Assembly: GCF_051020955.1 (NCBI RefSeq)
Contig: NC_135019.1
Location: forward strand, 11,615,501-11,679,500
Source of the DNA: Megalopta genalis
Lineage: Eukaryota > Arthropoda > Insecta > Hymenoptera > Halictidae
Reading direction: 5' to 3'
DNA: 64,000 nucleotides
This document shows positions 45,270 through 56,722 of the stretch, piece by piece (the first letter of the stretch is position 1; every line of letters begins with the position of its first letter). The translations under genes were made by a program, and so were the position numbers. Below the pieces are notes generated by a model. The model searched no databases. It saw nothing but the letters and a program-made list of their open reading frames with translations, and was not told where the DNA came from.

Positions 45270-46039
45270 TACAGGGTGTCTCAGTAACTCTGTTACAAAG
45301 CGATATCTCCATTGTCGTTAATGATAAGCGGAAATGCTTGAGGAACAAATTGTTTGGTTCGAAGGGACACATGTTGTGGTGGAAATCATTTTTTTATAAA
45401 GGCCATATTTTTTGAGATTTCAAGGTCATCGATGTTTTTTTAAAGGGGATTACATATTTCTATCATTATATCGTGATAGCTAAGATCAAGACGAATCTAA
45501 GACATTTTTAGACATGGACAACACGTTTATTGATACCAAATGCCAGCATGTTTATGTTATGTTCTTTTCGGTAGACATCACGCTTTTCGGTACAACGTTT
45601 TGGTATGGAGCATGGAGCTCTGTCAGAGTTTCTATAATCGAATTAATAAATATCTGGAAGTCGATGGAAATAATTTTGAACATTTATTACAATAAATTTT
45701 TCATCGTTGATCTCCCTATTGTAGTTATTTCATTATGCGCGTCCATCTCTAAAAATCTCTTTATTTTTCAAACCCAAGGTCACACGAAGGTCATGGTATT
45801 ATAGGTTATTAGATTCGTCTTGATCTTAGATATCACGATATAACGATAGAAATATGTAATCCCATTTGAAAAAACATCGATGACCTTGAAATCTCAAAAA
45901 ATATGACCTTCACGAAGAAATGATTTCCACCACAACATGTGTCCCTTCGAACCAAACAATTTGTTCCTGAAGCATTTCCGCGTATCATTAACGATAATGG
46001 AGATATCGCTTTGTAACGGAGTTACTGAGACACCCTGTA
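45270..46039. mobile_element. Long fold-back element (ACAGGGTGTCTCAGTAACTC ends)
   Basis: TA-flanked inverted arms of roughly 240 bp. The left arm runs acagggtgtctcagtaactc, then ctgttacaaagcgatatctc, aggaacaaattgtttggttc and tgttgtggtggaaatcat, and the right arm carries the same blocks in reverse complement. The arms continue to gatcaagacgaatctaa and its partner, leaving a loop of about 290 bp with one 96-codon domain-free frame. No transposase was recognised. Arms differ only at scattered sites. Confidence 0.88.
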
Positions 46040-47477
46040 TAACAAACAATGCGACGTATTGTCAAAAATATTTTATCAATTCATACGAATAACTCAGTAT
46101 CCCCTTCTTCAATTCTGTGTAAAATTTTCTTGTTCCTAAAAAGCTACCACATATTCATGTTCGTGAACAATGCACGAGAAACCGTGCAACCAATGAAACT
46201 ATTTGTACATTCGGTGCACGAACAAAATCGCATTTGTCGCAACAGTTCGTGCCCTCCCTCTTGCATACGCGGTAATATGCACTCGGTGCATCGTGAACAC
46301 TAAAGCAGTTCTCGCCCCCCCCCCCCGGAAAAAAGTCGCTGTTAAATAAAATGATTTTCGTTATCGCGGGCGGTGTACGTGCATCATTGTGCAAGGTGCG
46401 GTTGCAACCGCAAGCGACGCTCCCGCATCCACCGAGACTAGATCAAGACCGCGGGGGCTGCAAGTTTATGCACTGGCGTAGCCGCGGGATTTAAACTTCT
46501 CGCCAGGAGGTTGCGGCGCATTTTGTCATAGTTTATGCCCCTGTATGCACCCAGTTCCCGTTCCGGGGCTGCAACAGCTGCACCGGCCCGGGCTGCAACG
46601 TGTCACTGGGAATTACGACAATTTTGAAAAACCGTGTTTGCATGTTTACGCGACCGCCGTATACCGGGGGCCGGCCGGAGCCAGCGGACCGACCCGGTGT
46701 TTTCGATGCAAATCGGCCGCGATTACGTCATTCCGGTAACGCAATCCTCCCTCCTCTCCCGTTGGATCCGGTGATCTACGATCGAAACGAAACTTTCTTC
46801 GTTTCCCTTCCGCGACCCGCAGGCCGCGCAGGCCAGCTCTTTTCCGCTGACTATGCGAAACGCCCGCTGAAATTGCGAATCTCCCGGGCGATACAGGATG
46901 CCCCGGCCCAGAGGACCGGAAACGGTGACCCTTTTCCTCGATAGAAAGTAAAAAGTGCGAAATAAAAATCCGGTATAAAAGGATTTTATTCGTACCGGTT
47001 CCGACCTATTCAGCAGTCCTCGTAAAAATCGAGCATTAAGCGAACGCCGATCGGTTGTTTCCCCGAATATTGTTGCATCGGAATGCCGGCTCGAATCAGA
47101 AACTGTAAAAGCGCAATGAAACCGAAACAATTTGGCGAAGAACTGCTGAATGATTGGAATTTATCGTCCTGATCGTTCTACCGCGACCATCCTGCTCTAC
47201 GCAGATCCTAATGAAACACGGAAATCACTCCATTTATCACGAAATTAATTCCATTCGCTTTACTCGTATTTAACGCGCAGTCTCGTAAATCGTATCATTG
47301 CCGTGCTGTAACAAAGAACGAGGAAGCTCTTTCTCGGCGATGTGATAATGAAATATTTTAATTAGGACAGAGGCAATTCGTTTAGATCGCGCATTAGCAC
47401 CGCACGCGGATACTCTTTAGTTTCAGAATCTCGCGCGCGTGCCGTCGGGTTAACTAATTGGTCGCTTTCGCCAGCAA
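46040..47477. other. Unique DNA with a 12-C run
   Basis: A run of 12 C lies at 46315-46326. Overlapping domain-free frames occur from 46545 to 47130. No repeat ends were found. Confidence 0.55.
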
Positions 47478-49039
47478 TTAACCAGTTAAGGTAGTGGAGA
47501 CGCCGCACTATATGACGACCCACACATAGAAGAAAACCATATACGTATATTAGTTTGCAGAGGTCTAGATCCACTAAAACTGACGCTTCGATATCGAAGT
47601 GTGCAGTTCACAAGTGGAAAATTTAGATTCCCAAAAGACTAAACTCGGGTACTTCGGTTGTAGAAATATCCGTTTTGCAGTTATTGCGGAGATATTTGCA
47701 ATATTCGGCCAGAGTAGTGTCAATCTCACGAGCATGACGTCACAAGATGACCGCCGCTAACCGTTTTTCGTAAATATCGAGAGATTTAGAGCTCGAATCG
47801 AAAATTCACAACCGAAGCGACAGAGTTAAGGCATGTACAAAGACAGTGGAGTGTATTTTCAGTTGATTACTTACTTAATTAAGACACACGGCTAGTGGAT
47901 CTAAAACACTACCTCGACAAGTTCTCTCCCTACCAAAAAGATGCACCATATACGAGCTTGTCGATGACCATAGTTAGTTACAGTCGATAATATCGATCGA
48001 CAAGTTACATAGTTTTATACTTCCATTCGAATATTTAGGACCAGGGGAAGGTGGCATGCGGGGCAGTCGCCATATTCGTGAGCGGCGCGGCAGTTGCAGC
48101 AAGAACGCTCGTCGAATATTGTAAATATCTCAACTATAATAAAGAAATGGTCATTTCTATAACCGAAGCACCTCAGTTTAGACTTTTCGGAATCGAAATA
48201 TCCAACTCCCGAACTGCTCACTTGAATATTGGCACGTCCATCTTAGTTGACACGAACAGTTGTCACGAAGATATTTTGCCACGCGCTAGGTTTCTTGACC
48301 AGGGGAAGGTGGCATGCGGGGCAGTCGCCATATTCGTGAGCGGCGCGGCAGTTGCAGCAAGAACGCTCGTCGAATATTGTAAATATCTCAACTATAATAA
48401 AGAAATGGTCATTTCTATAACCGAAGCACCTCAGTTTAGACTTTTCGGAATCGAAATATCCAACTCCCGAACTGCTCACTTGAATATTGGCACGTCCATC
48501 TTAGTTGACACGAACAGTTGTCACGAAGATGTGGCAGAATTTTCTGTCACAACGATTATATCCGTCATTCGTAAAGTTTTGTTACAATTTGATATTTAAA
48601 TTGTAATTCTGGCGAAAACTAAATTATACTCGTAAATTTTAATATGTTTAAGATGTTTAGAGGCCAAGACGAAATCCTTCGCGAGGATGTGCTGTTTGTT
48701 ATAAAAAAAAAGATTAGAAAAGAATCGCGATAACGGTGTCCGACGTGCAAAGTGATACTACGCGTTCGTTCCTTGTTTTCGTGAATATCACACAATAGCA
48801 ACAGTTCAAAATTTTTAACTTCTATATAAATATTTGATTTTCTTTTCTAAGTTTTCCGTTCACTATGTATAAATATATGTTCATGTTGAGCGACTTTGTA
48901 TAATAAATATTACTAATAAAATTGTTCATTTTCTAAAATAACTTACTCTGTGTTTGACGGCTATACCTATGGTCGCTTGATTATCGCGACACACGCAGGT
49001 GGACGTTTCGCAAAGAGATCGCCACAGTTAACTGGTTAA
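47478..49039. mobile_element. Large TTAACCAGTTA-type element
   Basis: Left ttaaccagttaaggtagtgg and right gccacagttaactggttaa pair imperfectly with TTAA at both limits, related to the element at 14491-16443. The interior holds a block near 47610-47760 that is the reverse complement of the unit duplicated at 48041-48529. No transposase was recognised. Confidence 0.68.
48041..48529. repeat. 231-bp unit duplicated in tandem, 258-bp period
   Basis: ccaggggaaggtggcatgcg begins at 48041 and 48299, and both copies run to tgtcacgaagat with no difference I can see. The 258-bp period is a multiple of three, so a 182-codon frame crosses both copies and repeats itself. An older inverted copy of the same unit lies at about 47610-47760. 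The near-perfect identity indicates a very recent event, or possibly an assembly artefact. Confidence 0.9.
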
Positions 49040-49861
49040 ACAAATAAATACCGAGAGAGGAGGAGCGAGATAATTTTTCGGACAGCCAAATAACTGCTCT
49101 AAATAATCCCCAGGCCGCCGTGAACGGTCTGCGCGCCTAAAAATCGGTATTTCCAAGGAGCAGCGGAATTTTATGAAGCAGCAAAGCTGTTGTCGGCACT
49201 TGCGCCTCTATCGGCGAATAATTCGGGAAAATTACGAAACACCGGTCGCACGACCTCGTCGGACCCGACTCGTCGCGTCCCGGGGGGCGGGGGTTCGGGG
49301 GTATTTATTTTTTATCAGGCGGCGGCAATTAACGCCGGCTGCACGGGACTGCTGAAATTGGGTCTCGTTACGGGAATTTACGTACGCGGAGTTGGCACGC
49401 GCGCCACGTAAGTCAGCGAATATCCGGGACACGTGGATTAGCAATTAAGAACGCCGTTGTCCCGTCGAAAGTCCTCCCCGTCCGAAATGTCCTGGAAGCG
49501 CCGGAAAATAAGGGCGAGTGCGGGGCGAGGGGGGACTGGGGAGGCGAGAGAACACCCGCGCGCCGCGTTGAAGGAAAGAAGACGGAGGCCTCCCCCGCGG
49601 TCCCGGACACGCGAGGGAATAAAGAACTCCTGGCGAACTTCTATGCGATCCGAGTACATCCCCTTCGAGAACCGTCGGAATTTCAAACATTTCCAATAGG
49701 GAGGGACCGTGATTTATAATTCCGAACGCGCGATGGAATTATTAATGCGAAAAGTTCCCGCGGAACCCGGTCCCGTTCGTCCGGCCGAAGTCGGCCGAGA
49801 CGTGCGGGAATATCGCGCCTCTCTTCTCGCCTCGGCCCTTCAAACGTCTCCCTGCGCGATT
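49040..49861. other. CpG-rich unique DNA, no gene seen
   Basis: Short open frames (60-83 codons) in five phases between 49173 and 49909, none with a domain. Possibly a CpG island. Confidence 0.55.
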
Positions 49862-50348
49862 TTAACCCTTTCGCTACGGGCGGGTTCTCCACCGCGGTAC
49901 TTCCGCTGAACGGAGCGCCGCGACATCACTGCACGCTACGCGACGCCGATCGTCAGCGGGAGTACCGCGGCGGAGAACTCAAGCTGCTTGAATGTTTTCG
50001 TACGAAAAAATTTCTCTCCAAAGGGTATTTATAAATAAAGGGTATTCCAGGGTATTTATAACGTCTTAGCATGCGCTCTTTAATTTACAGTATGAGAGGA
50101 AATAAAACATTATGCAATATAATGCATCTTATGGAAGGCCACTATAGTGGCCCATAGTACCTCAGAGGCATCTTATGAAAGGCCACTATAGTGGCCCGTA
50201 GTACCTCAGTGGCATCATACGAAAGGCCACTATAGTGGCCCGTAGTACCTCAGTGGCATCATACGAAAGGCCACTATAGTGGCCCGTAGTACCTCAGTGA
50301 CATCTTATGGAGGGCCACTATAGTGGCCCGTAGTAGCGAAAGGGTTAA
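49862..50348. mobile_element. TTAA element with five 44-bp-phased palindromes
   Basis: TTAA limits with ends TTAACCCTTTCGCTACGGG and tagtagcgaaagggttaa. The perfect 16-bp palindrome GGCCACTATAGTGGCC occurs at 50137, 50181, 50225, 50269 and 50313, exactly 44 bp apart, with linkers ccgtagtacctcagtggcat and similar. The left side holds a hairpin: gttctccaccgcggtacttc at about 49886 faces its complement ending at about 49981. No coding sequence. Confidence 0.9.
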
Positions 50349-50781
50349 GGAACACGCGGCCCAACTGTTCCGTCGCGACGACAAACCGCCTTCGATTCCC
50401 CGCCGCGACGTCCCAAAAATATCGATCCCGGAAAACGAATAGGCTTTTCTGCCGGCGGACAGTGTTTTCCGCTGCATTAGAATCTCCGCTGTATGGATTA
50501 ATTGCGGGACGTGTGTGCGTTCATGCGAGAGAATTTCTCGTATAATAGAACAACGAGCGCTTCGCGCTCGGTTTGATTTGATAATCGAGGCTAAATGAAA
50601 TAAAACCGCTAGAAATTATACGCGATCGAAAAGAAATATTTTTCGATTTCCTTTCCTTTCTTTCGACGAAATCAAACTTATTTAGCCGACATTTTGTCGG
50701 CAAATCACACGATATTTCTTTAATACAAGTGCCAGTAAATTATCCCTAATTGGCGATCTCTAGTTATTACTTAATAATCTG
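50349..50781. other. Unique DNA, no gene seen
   Basis: No repeat or recognisable frame. Confidence 0.6.
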
Positions 50782-51153
50782 TTAACTCTTTATCGACCGC
50801 TAGCCTATTTATCGGCTTTTCGATTGCCAATGTTTATCGATCGCTAGCCTATTAATCGGCTTTTCGATTGCCAATGCTTATCGACCGATAGCCTATTAAT
50901 CGACTTTTAGCTATCGACGGTTTTCGCTTCTTTACTGTTTTGTTAGTAGCTGACCTCCTGTATGCTGACCTCCCCATATCCTTATGAATTATAATTATAA
51001 TAATTATATTATTATTTATTATTATTTTTAAAGGAATAAGCACAACACAATGAATAGCGAAAATTTAGCCGGTACTGGGAGCAAATGCGCGCGCGACTAA
51101 GCCAGTCCTTACTGAGTGGCAGCCTCAACCACGACCGGACGATAAAGTGTTAA
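50782..51153. mobile_element. 372-bp TTAA element, copy 2 (inverted)
   Basis: Reverse complement of 5214-5585 with the same length. The only difference I noticed is in the outer end (gttaactctttatcg against gttaacactttatcg). The three 44-bp-phased palindrome units are conserved. Its right TTAA (51150-51153) is shared with the next element. Confidence 0.88.
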
Positions 51154-51418
51154 GCATGAATGCTATTCCGTCCTTTTAAGTTGAGATATCAAATTCTGTT
51201 GTTTTTTTCTCCACAATGTTTACATATTCAAGGAAATGTATGCACACAATAAATACAAATTCCCTTCTTCTTCTTTTTTCTCCACAATGTTTACATATTC
51301 AAGGAAATGTATGCACACAATAAATGCAAGTTCCCTTCTTCTTCTAAGAAATTATTATAATCGAAAAACTTCTCTAGTCGTCGTAAGTGTGAAGAGAATG
51401 GCACGCGGCAAGAGGTTA
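51150..51418. mobile_element. Possible ACGAGTC-family TTAA element, left part lost
   Basis: The right part (ttcttctaagaaattattat, then gtgaagagaatggcacgcgg and caagaggttag) matches the right half of 16946-17197 and 37902-38118. The left half shows no ACGAGTC palindrome. Two 71-bp tandem units (ctccacaatgtttacatatt at 51209 and 51280) fill the middle. The TTAA at the right reads TTAG. Confidence 0.55.
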
Positions 51419-51426
51419 GACTGAAA

Positions 51427-51889
51427 TACAGTAAATTCTCCCTAATTGACGCTCAGCTAGGAAACGAAAATGGACAATTTGGGAAGAGCAGATACGATTA
51501 TTCGAACCTTGCGGCTCAGCGAAAAATAACCTCGACAATATTAACCCTTTGCACTCGAAGCCAAATTAACGCAAAATTTAATACAGTTTCTCTGATCCAC
51601 TGTATTTTCATTTTATGTAACCTAATGCATTTTATACGTATGAAATTGAATTTTGTGACTGATGCAACAGTTATCCTTTCAACAGTTCTTACAAATATGA
51701 ACAAATTCGATTAATAACATTATTTTGAAACGCGACGTAACAATTTTTAATGGCGCCTTGGAGTCGCCATTCGAGTGAAAAGGGTTAACAATAAAAACGA
51801 GCCGCAAGGTTCGAATAATCGTGTCTTCTCTACCCAAATTGGCCATTTTTGTTCCCAAGCTGAGCGTCAATTAGGGAGAATTTACTGCA
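51427..51889. mobile_element. PAL palindromic MITE, copy 9, split by a TTAA element
   Basis: The left arm acagtaaattctccctaatt to gcggctc and the right arm aaaacgagccgcaaggttcg to agggagaatttactgc are separated by a TTAA-flanked insert at 51541-51788. Without the insert the element is about 215 bp, as in full copies. Confidence 0.85.
51541..51788. mobile_element. TTAA MITE (CCCTTTGCACTCGAA ends) nested in PAL
   Basis: Limits are TTAA, with ends ttaaccctttgcactcgaag and cattcgagtgaaaagggttaa. A near-palindrome AATGGCGCCTTGGAGTCGCC followed by ATT lies near the right end. No coding sequence. Its position within a palindromic MITE fixes both boundaries. Confidence 0.85.
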
Positions 51890-52098
51890 CATGAGTCTGC
51901 AGTATTGCAATTCTTTTGGACTTCAAACCACCTGTCCCTAAATTTTTCGTCGAATTCTCGGACTTCCTCGCATATAATTGATTCACTAGCAGAGTTAAAG
52001 AGTTCTAGTAGATTCTAACAAAACTTGATGATCGAGCTATTAGCTCAAGCGTAGCACGAAATTCGGGAAAAAACTACACGAAGCGAAATCAACGTATA

Positions 52099-52325
52099 TT
52101 AACACGTTCGCTATCAGCGCCGCAGATACGCGACGATCGCGATTTTATATTTCGGATAAAGGCATCAAGTTCATTTTATGAATGTCATTATCTGAAACTA
52201 TAACACATGACACGATAAAGAATAGCGTATAAAGAATTTAAAGCTTCCCTTTGACGACATTTTTATCACATTTTACAGACGACACGATGCATTTGATGCG
52301 ACAAATAAAATAGCGAACGTGCTAA
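52099..52325. mobile_element. Possible TTAA MITE (ACACGTTCGCTAT ends)
   Basis: Left ttaacacgttcgctatc and right aatagcgaacgtgctaa are inverted repeats. The right target reads CTAA, one mutation from TTAA. About 227 bp, non-coding. Confidence 0.7.
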
Positions 52326-53369
52326 ATGTCTTCCTAAAAGAAGGGAATCGCAGCCGATTTCCAGTCTGCCACGAATTTTTCTGGATCGCGACGGAGGCGG
52401 CCGAAGAATATGAAACGAACGGAAGGGCAAAGGAGGAGTTGGTATCGCGCTGAGAAAACAGCGAAGAAATCAGAAAGCGAATCCTCGAGCAAGGACGAAA
52501 CGGTTGCCGGTGTTTATTTTTCGCAGACCGAATCGGGACCGCAAGTTCTCGCGGTCTACGGCGGATCGAATCTGCGTCAAAGGGCGAGGAAAAGGGAGGA
52601 GAACGGACGGGCAAAGAAGGGAGAAACGGAGGTGGAGGGAAGAAGGTAGAGACGACGCGGATTTCGCAAAGGGAATCCGGAATAGGACGCGTTAATTAAC
52701 GCGGTAATAAAGCTTCCCGCGTTCATAAGGCCGTCCAATGGTGGTCGCTGATTTACTCCTAAGCAGAGCTCCGGGCAGTGTTTCAACGTCCAGGCTGGCT
52801 GGGCCAGTGAATGGTATCACGTTGTCCGGAAAGATTCCAATCTAACTGCGATTTTTCCAGACAATACGCCGACGTGCTTCCCCTAATTGGATCGAAACTC
52901 GCGCGAGAACGCGAGTAGACGGCGGCCAGACTTTCTAACCGGATCTTCGACGAGCACCGTCGCGATTCAATAAAATTAAGCTTGACACAGTGAAGTTTGA
53001 TGCGAAGCACTCGTGCTCCGTCTTGACGCGATCTAGATTTACTTCGAAGCGTCCCGTCTTATCAGGAAAGTCGCCCTTATTGGCTAGACTATCAACTAAC
53101 TGACCATTAAAGTTAGCCGCCGGGAGCGGAGAAGTTAGATGGAGCCTTTGAAACGGATGAAAATAGACTTTTAGAGGGAGCACGTAAAAATCACGTAGCG
53201 ACCCTCTCCCAACGGGTTGCGCGCTTCCTAAGATCTCCTTCCGGCGCAAGGAGGCGTACGAATGGAATTGGACCTGTCGCTTAATTGTCCGCAAACATTA
53301 AACGCAAGAGGGTGTACAGTAAATTCTCTCCGATTAAATTCTCTCATCTATCTTTTCTATCATCTCTGT
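52326..53369. other. Unique DNA, no gene seen
   Basis: Overlapping short frames on both strands (52273-53294) lack domains. One stray PAL-like end word (gtgtacagtaaattctctc) lies near 53315. Confidence 0.55.
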
Positions 53370-53475
53370 GTACGGTAAATTCTCCCTAAAAGGCCCGGAG
53401 CTCGGAATTGAAAACGGTAAACGTCAGACATCCGGTCACGATTCTTCGAGCCTCGCGGCTCGTTTTTATAGAAAC
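53370..53475. mobile_element. PAL palindromic MITE, left-arm fragment (copy 10)
   Basis: acggtaaattctccctaaaa through attcttcgagcctcgcggct matches one diverged arm of the PAL family. The second arm is absent. Confidence 0.6.
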
Positions 53476-53649
53476 TCGAGTCGGCAGAAAAGGCAGCGAC
53501 CAGCATGCCTATGTAGATTACTATGAGTACATAGTAATGCTAGAGTAAAAACGATGACTTAACATTTTTTTTTCTAATTTTTTGCCGCGATTCGAAGGCA
53601 ATTCCGAGGCCACGTGTCGCACTTCGACGATCACGTACCTAGCACCTAC

Positions 53650-53874
53650 CTAAATTCTCCCTAATTTTTCTTCAGCTTGTAAACAGAAATGGACAACTTG
53701 AAAAGGGGAGGTGCGACTATTCGAGCCTCGCGGCTCATTTGTATAGTCGCCGATTGTCAACAACCATAGAAACAAGCCGCGAGATTCGAATAATCGTATC
53801 TGCTCTTCCCAAATCGCCCATTTCTGTTTACAAGCTGAGGGACAATTGGAGAGAATTTACTGCAATTGCTTCTC
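53650..53874. mobile_element. PAL palindromic MITE, copy 11 (diverged)
   Basis: Begins ctaaattctccctaattttt and ends ggagagaatttactgca, with the attcgagcctcgcggctcat arm facing its partner. Its outer ends (cttcagcttgtaaacag) resemble copy 2, defining a sub-family different from the gacgctcagattgtcc form. Confidence 0.78.
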
Positions 53875-54438
53875 GTAATCAGATCTCGGCGTGTCTTGAT
53901 CGTAAACTCGTTTTAACGATTGCTTCTATTAAATCATTATAAGTTTCCACCTGCTAACTTGGAGAATTTAACCGGACAGTTAACTTTCGTTCAACTAATT
54001 TCACAATGGGAACTTTCTTCTTCGCAATGAGAGAGAAGTTATATTGTCACGCTTAAAGTACAATACAATCTCGATTTTCCGGTCCACAAATATCAGAAAT
54101 CTCTATTGTTCAAATAGGTTTCACATGTAATCAACTCTGTCAAAGGTAACCCACGTGCAAAACGATTTACTATAGATGTCGATAAAAATCTTTGTAATCC
54201 AGCACTATAATTTAGTACCTATTATACGAACATTAACGTCATTCTACTTAGTCTGGATAATCGAGGTTCTACTGTATTTAAAAAAAAAATGGCTTCTCGC
54301 TTGTTGATTGTTAACTTTGATAAAATATTTTATGACAGTTTTAGAAAACGTATAGATCAGATATCTCCGATAAAATATTATACTTCGTCATATACGGTTG
54401 ACAGGTTCGAATTATAATTTCTTCAGAGTTTTCGCTTA
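53875..54438. other. Unique AT-rich DNA, no gene seen
   Basis: No recognisable frame. Nothing repeated was noticed. Confidence 0.6.
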
Positions 54439-54808
54439 TACAGGGTGTCCCAAAAATGTCTCGCAATCCGAAAGTGGCAGGTTCCTCGGGTCATTTGAAG
54501 CAACTTCTTCCTTTACAAAAATTTTCTCCGAGATACCGTTAACGAGTTATTAACGAAAAACAGTGACCAATGAGAGGCGAGATCAACTGCCGCGAGGTGG
54601 CCGAGCCAACGGCGCCAGCGGTCGAGGCGGTCGAATCCCAGCTCAGTAGGCGCGTGGCGACCGAGCCAGTGAGCGTTAATAACTCGTTACGAGTTAATAA
54701 CTCGTTAACGGTGCCTCGGAAAAAATTTTTGTAAAGGAAGAAGTTGCTTCAAATGATCCGAGGAACCCGCCATTTCCGGATTGCGAGACATTTTTGGAAC
54801 ACCCTGTA
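54439..54808. mobile_element. CCAAT-palindrome MITE (G family), complete ends
   Basis: TA-flanked, CAGGGTGTCCCAAAAATG to catttttggaacaccctg. The interior is shorter than in other copies and lacks the attggtca partner, having gttaataactcgttacgag repeated instead. Confidence 0.9.
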
Positions 54809-55466
54809 TAATCGCACCGTTTGCTCGTGAAAAACGGTAACCGAACTATCGAGAGAAACCTGAAAGAAAAGTCTATCTAAAAGTCTGAAAAGAAAATCGA
54901 CGGAGAACGCGTTCGCGTGTCTAGAAAAATCGACAATCGGATCGCACCGTCTATAAAACCCCGAGGAACGTGCAACGTCGAGCAGTTAATTGGTTAATCG
55001 AAACATAGCCAGCTTTTACGGCGTCTGATACTCGAGAAAAATCTCCCAGAGCAATCCATTCCCTTCGAGCTCTGTGCGAATCGACAGATCCGACTTTGAA
55101 ATTGCAGCGGTGGGTTCCGAGTTTCAGAACCGGAAGACGAGCATCGGCAAAGGATCCGCTGCGTTCTGGCGGCCGGAGAGAACTTTTCACCGTGAAACCG
55201 GAAATCAATCGCACACGCGTAATAAGGTTATCGGCGATGTTCGACCGCGAGATGGCGAACGGGAATAAAATCGCCCGGGGGTAAATCGGTGTCGGCGACG
55301 CGTTTGCGCTAAAAGGAACGCGTCCGGAGAGTCGGTTAATTGAATCCTTTCTGGTCGCCGAGTGCGATGGAAATTCGTGCGGGAGCCGTGTGTTTGCGGA
55401 GCTCTGTAAATCGAGCGACTGCGACGACGACGTTTTATCGTCGAAGGGCTGAACCAGTCGACTCTC

Positions 55467-55497
<31 letters not shown>

Positions 55498-55811
55498 CAT
55501 ACACACATACACACACACACACTCTCGTTGGTTGTAACTTTTGTCGGCCGGCCGCACAGCTCGTTTGTTTGTTTGCCGCCGCGTTTACCACGCGTTTCCC
55601 GATCTTTGTACTCGGCCGGCAATCCCATTTATTCGGACGAAAAATTCGCTAGCCTCCGATTAACGGAGACCTCTCGCCGCCTGGAATCAAATAATTCGCT
55701 GGTTCAATATTTTCGAGCGACTGGCCGATTAATCTTTCCCCCAAACCCTTCTTGACGACTTCCTCCGTCATTTTTGATAGCGACTGCGACGCTGCGAGAC
55801 CTCCGTTTTTA
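54809..55811. other. Unique DNA with CT and CA microsatellites
   Basis: CT tract at about 55461-55498, followed by an ACACAC tract to about 55522. Frames of 60-128 codons on both strands are domain-free. Confidence 0.55.
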
Positions 55812-56272
55812 TACAGAGTGTCCCAAAAGTGTCTCGCAATACGGAAATGTGGGATAGCTAAGGTCATTCTAAGTAACTTTTTCCTTTGCGAAAATGCAAT
55901 CTGCGGCTTTGTTTACGAGTTATTGACGAAAAACACTGACCAATGAGAGGCGAGGGCACGAAGTTCGAGAGCCCGCAGCACGAGGCTTTGACAGAAGGTC
56001 GGGACGGACTCGAGCCGCGTTCGAAGTATCGAACAAGTCACGAAGCGTGAACTTTTCGGATTTCTTTTTTACTACGTAAAAGTGATATTTTTACGAAAAA
56101 CGCTGTTCACCTTTACTTTAGAACGACCGAAGAATATTTACTAATTTTTCGGACCCGAAATAATATGTAGTTTAACCGCGACAGCCGTTTTAATTTTCTA
56201 GTGCGCATGACACCATATGAAATTTTTATGCAAGGTGTACAGTAAACTGATTTAATAATAAATAATCGCGTA
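55812..56272. mobile_element. G-family variant element, copy 1
   Basis: Begins tacagagtgtcccaaaagtg and shares tttgtttacgagttattgac and gaccaatgagaggcgag with the G family. It then diverges into a separate right part (gcacgaggctttgacagaag, then atcgaacaagtcacgaagcg) shared only with 57451-58135. It has no mirrored right end, so it is a composite or a different sub-family. Confidence 0.78.
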
Positions 56273-56589
56273 CAGGCTGGTCAGTAATCGGCGGTGGAAT
56301 CAGAAGAGGGAACATTATACTTGTAAAAATGGGTCGAAGATAAAGAACAGCGTTTTTTTTCTTTTTATTTAAGGCTTTTTCGAGAGAACCGAGTTGGAGG
56401 ATGGAAGAGCTTGAAAGAAAGCAGTCATTGCGTTGGATTTAATAAATAACCTCGAATGTGAGTCGATTAGAATCATAGTGGCGTAAGTCACAGTTTACTC
56501 ATTGTAAGAAGCAAGGAATGTTATTGTTTACTAAGGCATGTATTATATACTGACCAAATTTATTGTTACGATAATTTACAGTTAATATT

Positions 56590-56722
56590 AATTTAGAGAT
56601 GAGTTAATTTAGAGATAAGCTAATTCAGAGGTAAGCTAATTTAGAGATAAGTAAATTTAGAGATAAGTTAATTCAGAGATAAGCTAATTCAGAGATAAGC
56701 TAATTCAGTGGTAAGTTATATT
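56590..56722. repeat. 16-bp minisatellite
   Basis: About eight units of taattcagagataagc and variants. Confidence 0.9.

Noticed and set aside
48051..48599. 182-codon frame with an internal protein repeat
   Set aside because: The repeat reflects a recent DNA duplication whose step happens to be divisible by three. An inverted diverged copy shows no conserved frame and no domain is recognisable.
50137..50328. Five identical 16-bp palindromes with 28-bp linkers, superficially like a CRISPR array
   Set aside because: The linkers are near-identical to each other, the array lies inside a TTAA-flanked transposon, there are no cas genes, and the genome is clearly animal.
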